DNA from: Pseudomonadota bacterium
Lineage (GTDB): Bacteria; Pseudomonadota; Alphaproteobacteria; Micropepsales; Micropepsaceae
DNA length: 6,148 nt
Direction of reading: 5' to 3'
Assembly (NCBI GenBank): GCA_021817355.1
Contig: JAKAVI010000094.1
Coordinates: 1-6,148, forward strand
Each line of letters begins with the position of its first letter. The first letter of the stretch is position 1. A program made the translations under genes and the position numbers. Of this stretch, positions 5,334 to 6,148 are shown piece by piece. Under the pieces are notes generated by a model. That model saw nothing but the letters and a program-made list of their open reading frames with translations. It searched no databases and was not told the origin of the DNA.

Positions 5334-6148
5334 ACTTATCTGTCCTGCTGGTACGCCCGCCGCTCTTAAGAGCACGATCGAGGCTGGAGCAGACGCAGTT
5401 TATCTTGGTTTCCGTGACGAAACCAATGCGCGTAATTTTCCCGGATTGAATTTCAGCCGGAAGGAATTAGCAGAAGGAATTGCCTTTGCTCATGAAAAAG
5501 GCGCCAAGATCCTTGTTGCAATTAACACCTTTCCAATGTCAGGTGCGCCTGAGATCTGGCATCGCGCGGTTGACGACGCCGCCAATCTCGGTGCCGATGC
5601 TGTAATCCTTGCTGACATAGGACTTCTTAACTACGCACAACGAAATCACCCCGGTCTTCGATTGCACCTTTCAGTGCAAGCGGCAGCGTCCAATCCTATC
5701 GCTATCGGTTTTTACGTCGAACGGTTCGACATCAAACGTGTCGTATTGCCCAGAGTTCTCACAGTTCCGGAAATAGCCGCACTAAATTCACTAGTCGCGC
5801 CTATAGAGACTGAGGTCTTTGTATTTGGCGGTCTCTGTGTCATGACAGAAGGACGTTGCGCGTTATCGTCCTATGTCACCGGTCGCTCCCCCAATATGAA
5901 CGGCGTATGCTCTCCTGCATCTCATGTTCGCTATGTGGAAACTGCACGGGGCGTCGCTAGCCAGCTGGGAGAATTTACAATAAACGAGTTCGCGAGAAAT
6001 GAACCAGCAGGATATCCTACAGTATGCAAGGGACGTTTTGTTGCCCAAGATACAGTGAGCTATTTGTTCGAGGAGCCCACGTCACTAAACACGCTTTCCA
6101 TTTTGCCAGATCTTATTAAGGCAGGCGTATCCGCTTTCAAAATAGAAG
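5320..6148 (+). CDS. ubiU: UbiU, O2-independent ubiquinone hydroxylation protein (partial, 3' end outside window)
   Basis: The frame starts at ATG 5320 inside the end of ubiT and is open to the window's edge, giving 276 residues of an expected roughly 330. The N-terminus, MNRPELICPAGTPAALKS with DAVYLGF just after, is typical of the U32 'peptidase' family, of which UbiU is a member. Four cysteines, C173 (GGLC), C180 (EGRC), C197 (NGVC) and C236 (PTVC), have spacings of 7, 17 and 39. These are the same as the [4Fe-4S] ligands C169, C176, C193 and C232 that I recall for E. coli UbiU, so the cluster should be intact. UbiU forms a heterodimer with UbiV and hydroxylates the ring of ubiquinone precursors without oxygen. 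ubiV is expected just to the right. The ribosome binding site is weak (AGAGACAG), so expression probably depends on coupling to ubiT. Confidence 0.92.
   Translation, partial: MNRPELICPAGTPAALKSTIEAGADAVYLGFRDETNARNFPGLNFSRKELAEGIAFAHEKGAKILVAINTFPMSGAPEIWHRAVDDAANLGADAVILADIGLLNYAQRNHPGLRLHLSVQAAASNPIAIGFYVERFDIKRVVLPRVLTVPEIAALNSLVAPIETEVFVFGGLCVMTEGRCALSSYVTGRSPNMNGVCSPASHVRYVETARGVASQLGEFTINEFARNEPAGYPTVCKGRFVAQDTVSYLFEEPTSLNTLSILPDLIKAGVSAFKIE

Noticed and set aside
5320..6148. Calling the last gene a U32 collagenase-like peptidase
   Set aside because: The four-cysteine spacing and the ubiT neighbour identify it as UbiU; the peptidase label is only the historical family name.

Overview
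The window looks like proteobacterial chromosome, most likely an alphaproteobacterium. The main reason is a tight plus-strand operon that carries two recognisable genes of the oxygen-independent ubiquinone pathway, ubiT and ubiU. UbiU runs off the right edge, and ubiV would be expected next. The UbiT is of the longer kind, with a C-terminal helical tail. The lineage call is an inference from protein style and insertion-sequence families. No rRNA, tRNA or CRISPR array is visible.

Left part (1 to about 1790): an insertion-sequence graveyard, richer in G+C than the operon except for the AT-rich first 220 bases. On the minus strand lies a small, apparently intact Cys-rich/Arg-rich protein of the kind that accompanies integrase-core (rve) transposases (865-452). 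It is followed by the broken, truncated start of that transposase (359-219). On the plus strand from about 1190 to 1785 lies the C-terminal half of an IS110-family transposase, broken by several stops and frame changes. Between the two wrecks is a perfect 14-bp inverted repeat. The first 219 bases hold an open frame of unknown nature that enters from the left.

Middle (about 1790 to 2074): intergenic DNA with a near-perfect FNR-type site (2002-2015), possible promoter elements, and an 11-codon upstream ORF that overlaps the first operon gene.

Right part (2075 to 6148): five genes on one strand. In order they are a chorismatase-like protein (FkbO/Hyg5/XanB2 fold, with an extra N-terminal Rid-like module), two unrelated-looking 2-oxoglutarate/Fe(II) oxygenases, UbiT (SCP2 lipid carrier) and UbiU (U32-type Fe-S protein). 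The gaps are 13 and 22 bases, then overlaps of 4 and 14 bases, so the genes are almost certainly co-transcribed and partly translationally coupled.

A working hypothesis is that the first gene turns chorismate into a hydroxybenzoate. That could be the 4-hydroxybenzoate head group of ubiquinone or a 3-hydroxybenzoate for another aromatic product. UbiT/UbiU(/UbiV) would then hydroxylate ring intermediates without oxygen, and the two oxygenases would add an oxygen-dependent modification of a quinone, a quinone precursor or a related aromatic lipid. An FNR-regulated operon that joins a chorismatase-like enzyme and two O2-dependent oxygenases to the O2-independent ubiTU genes is the most unusual thing in the window.
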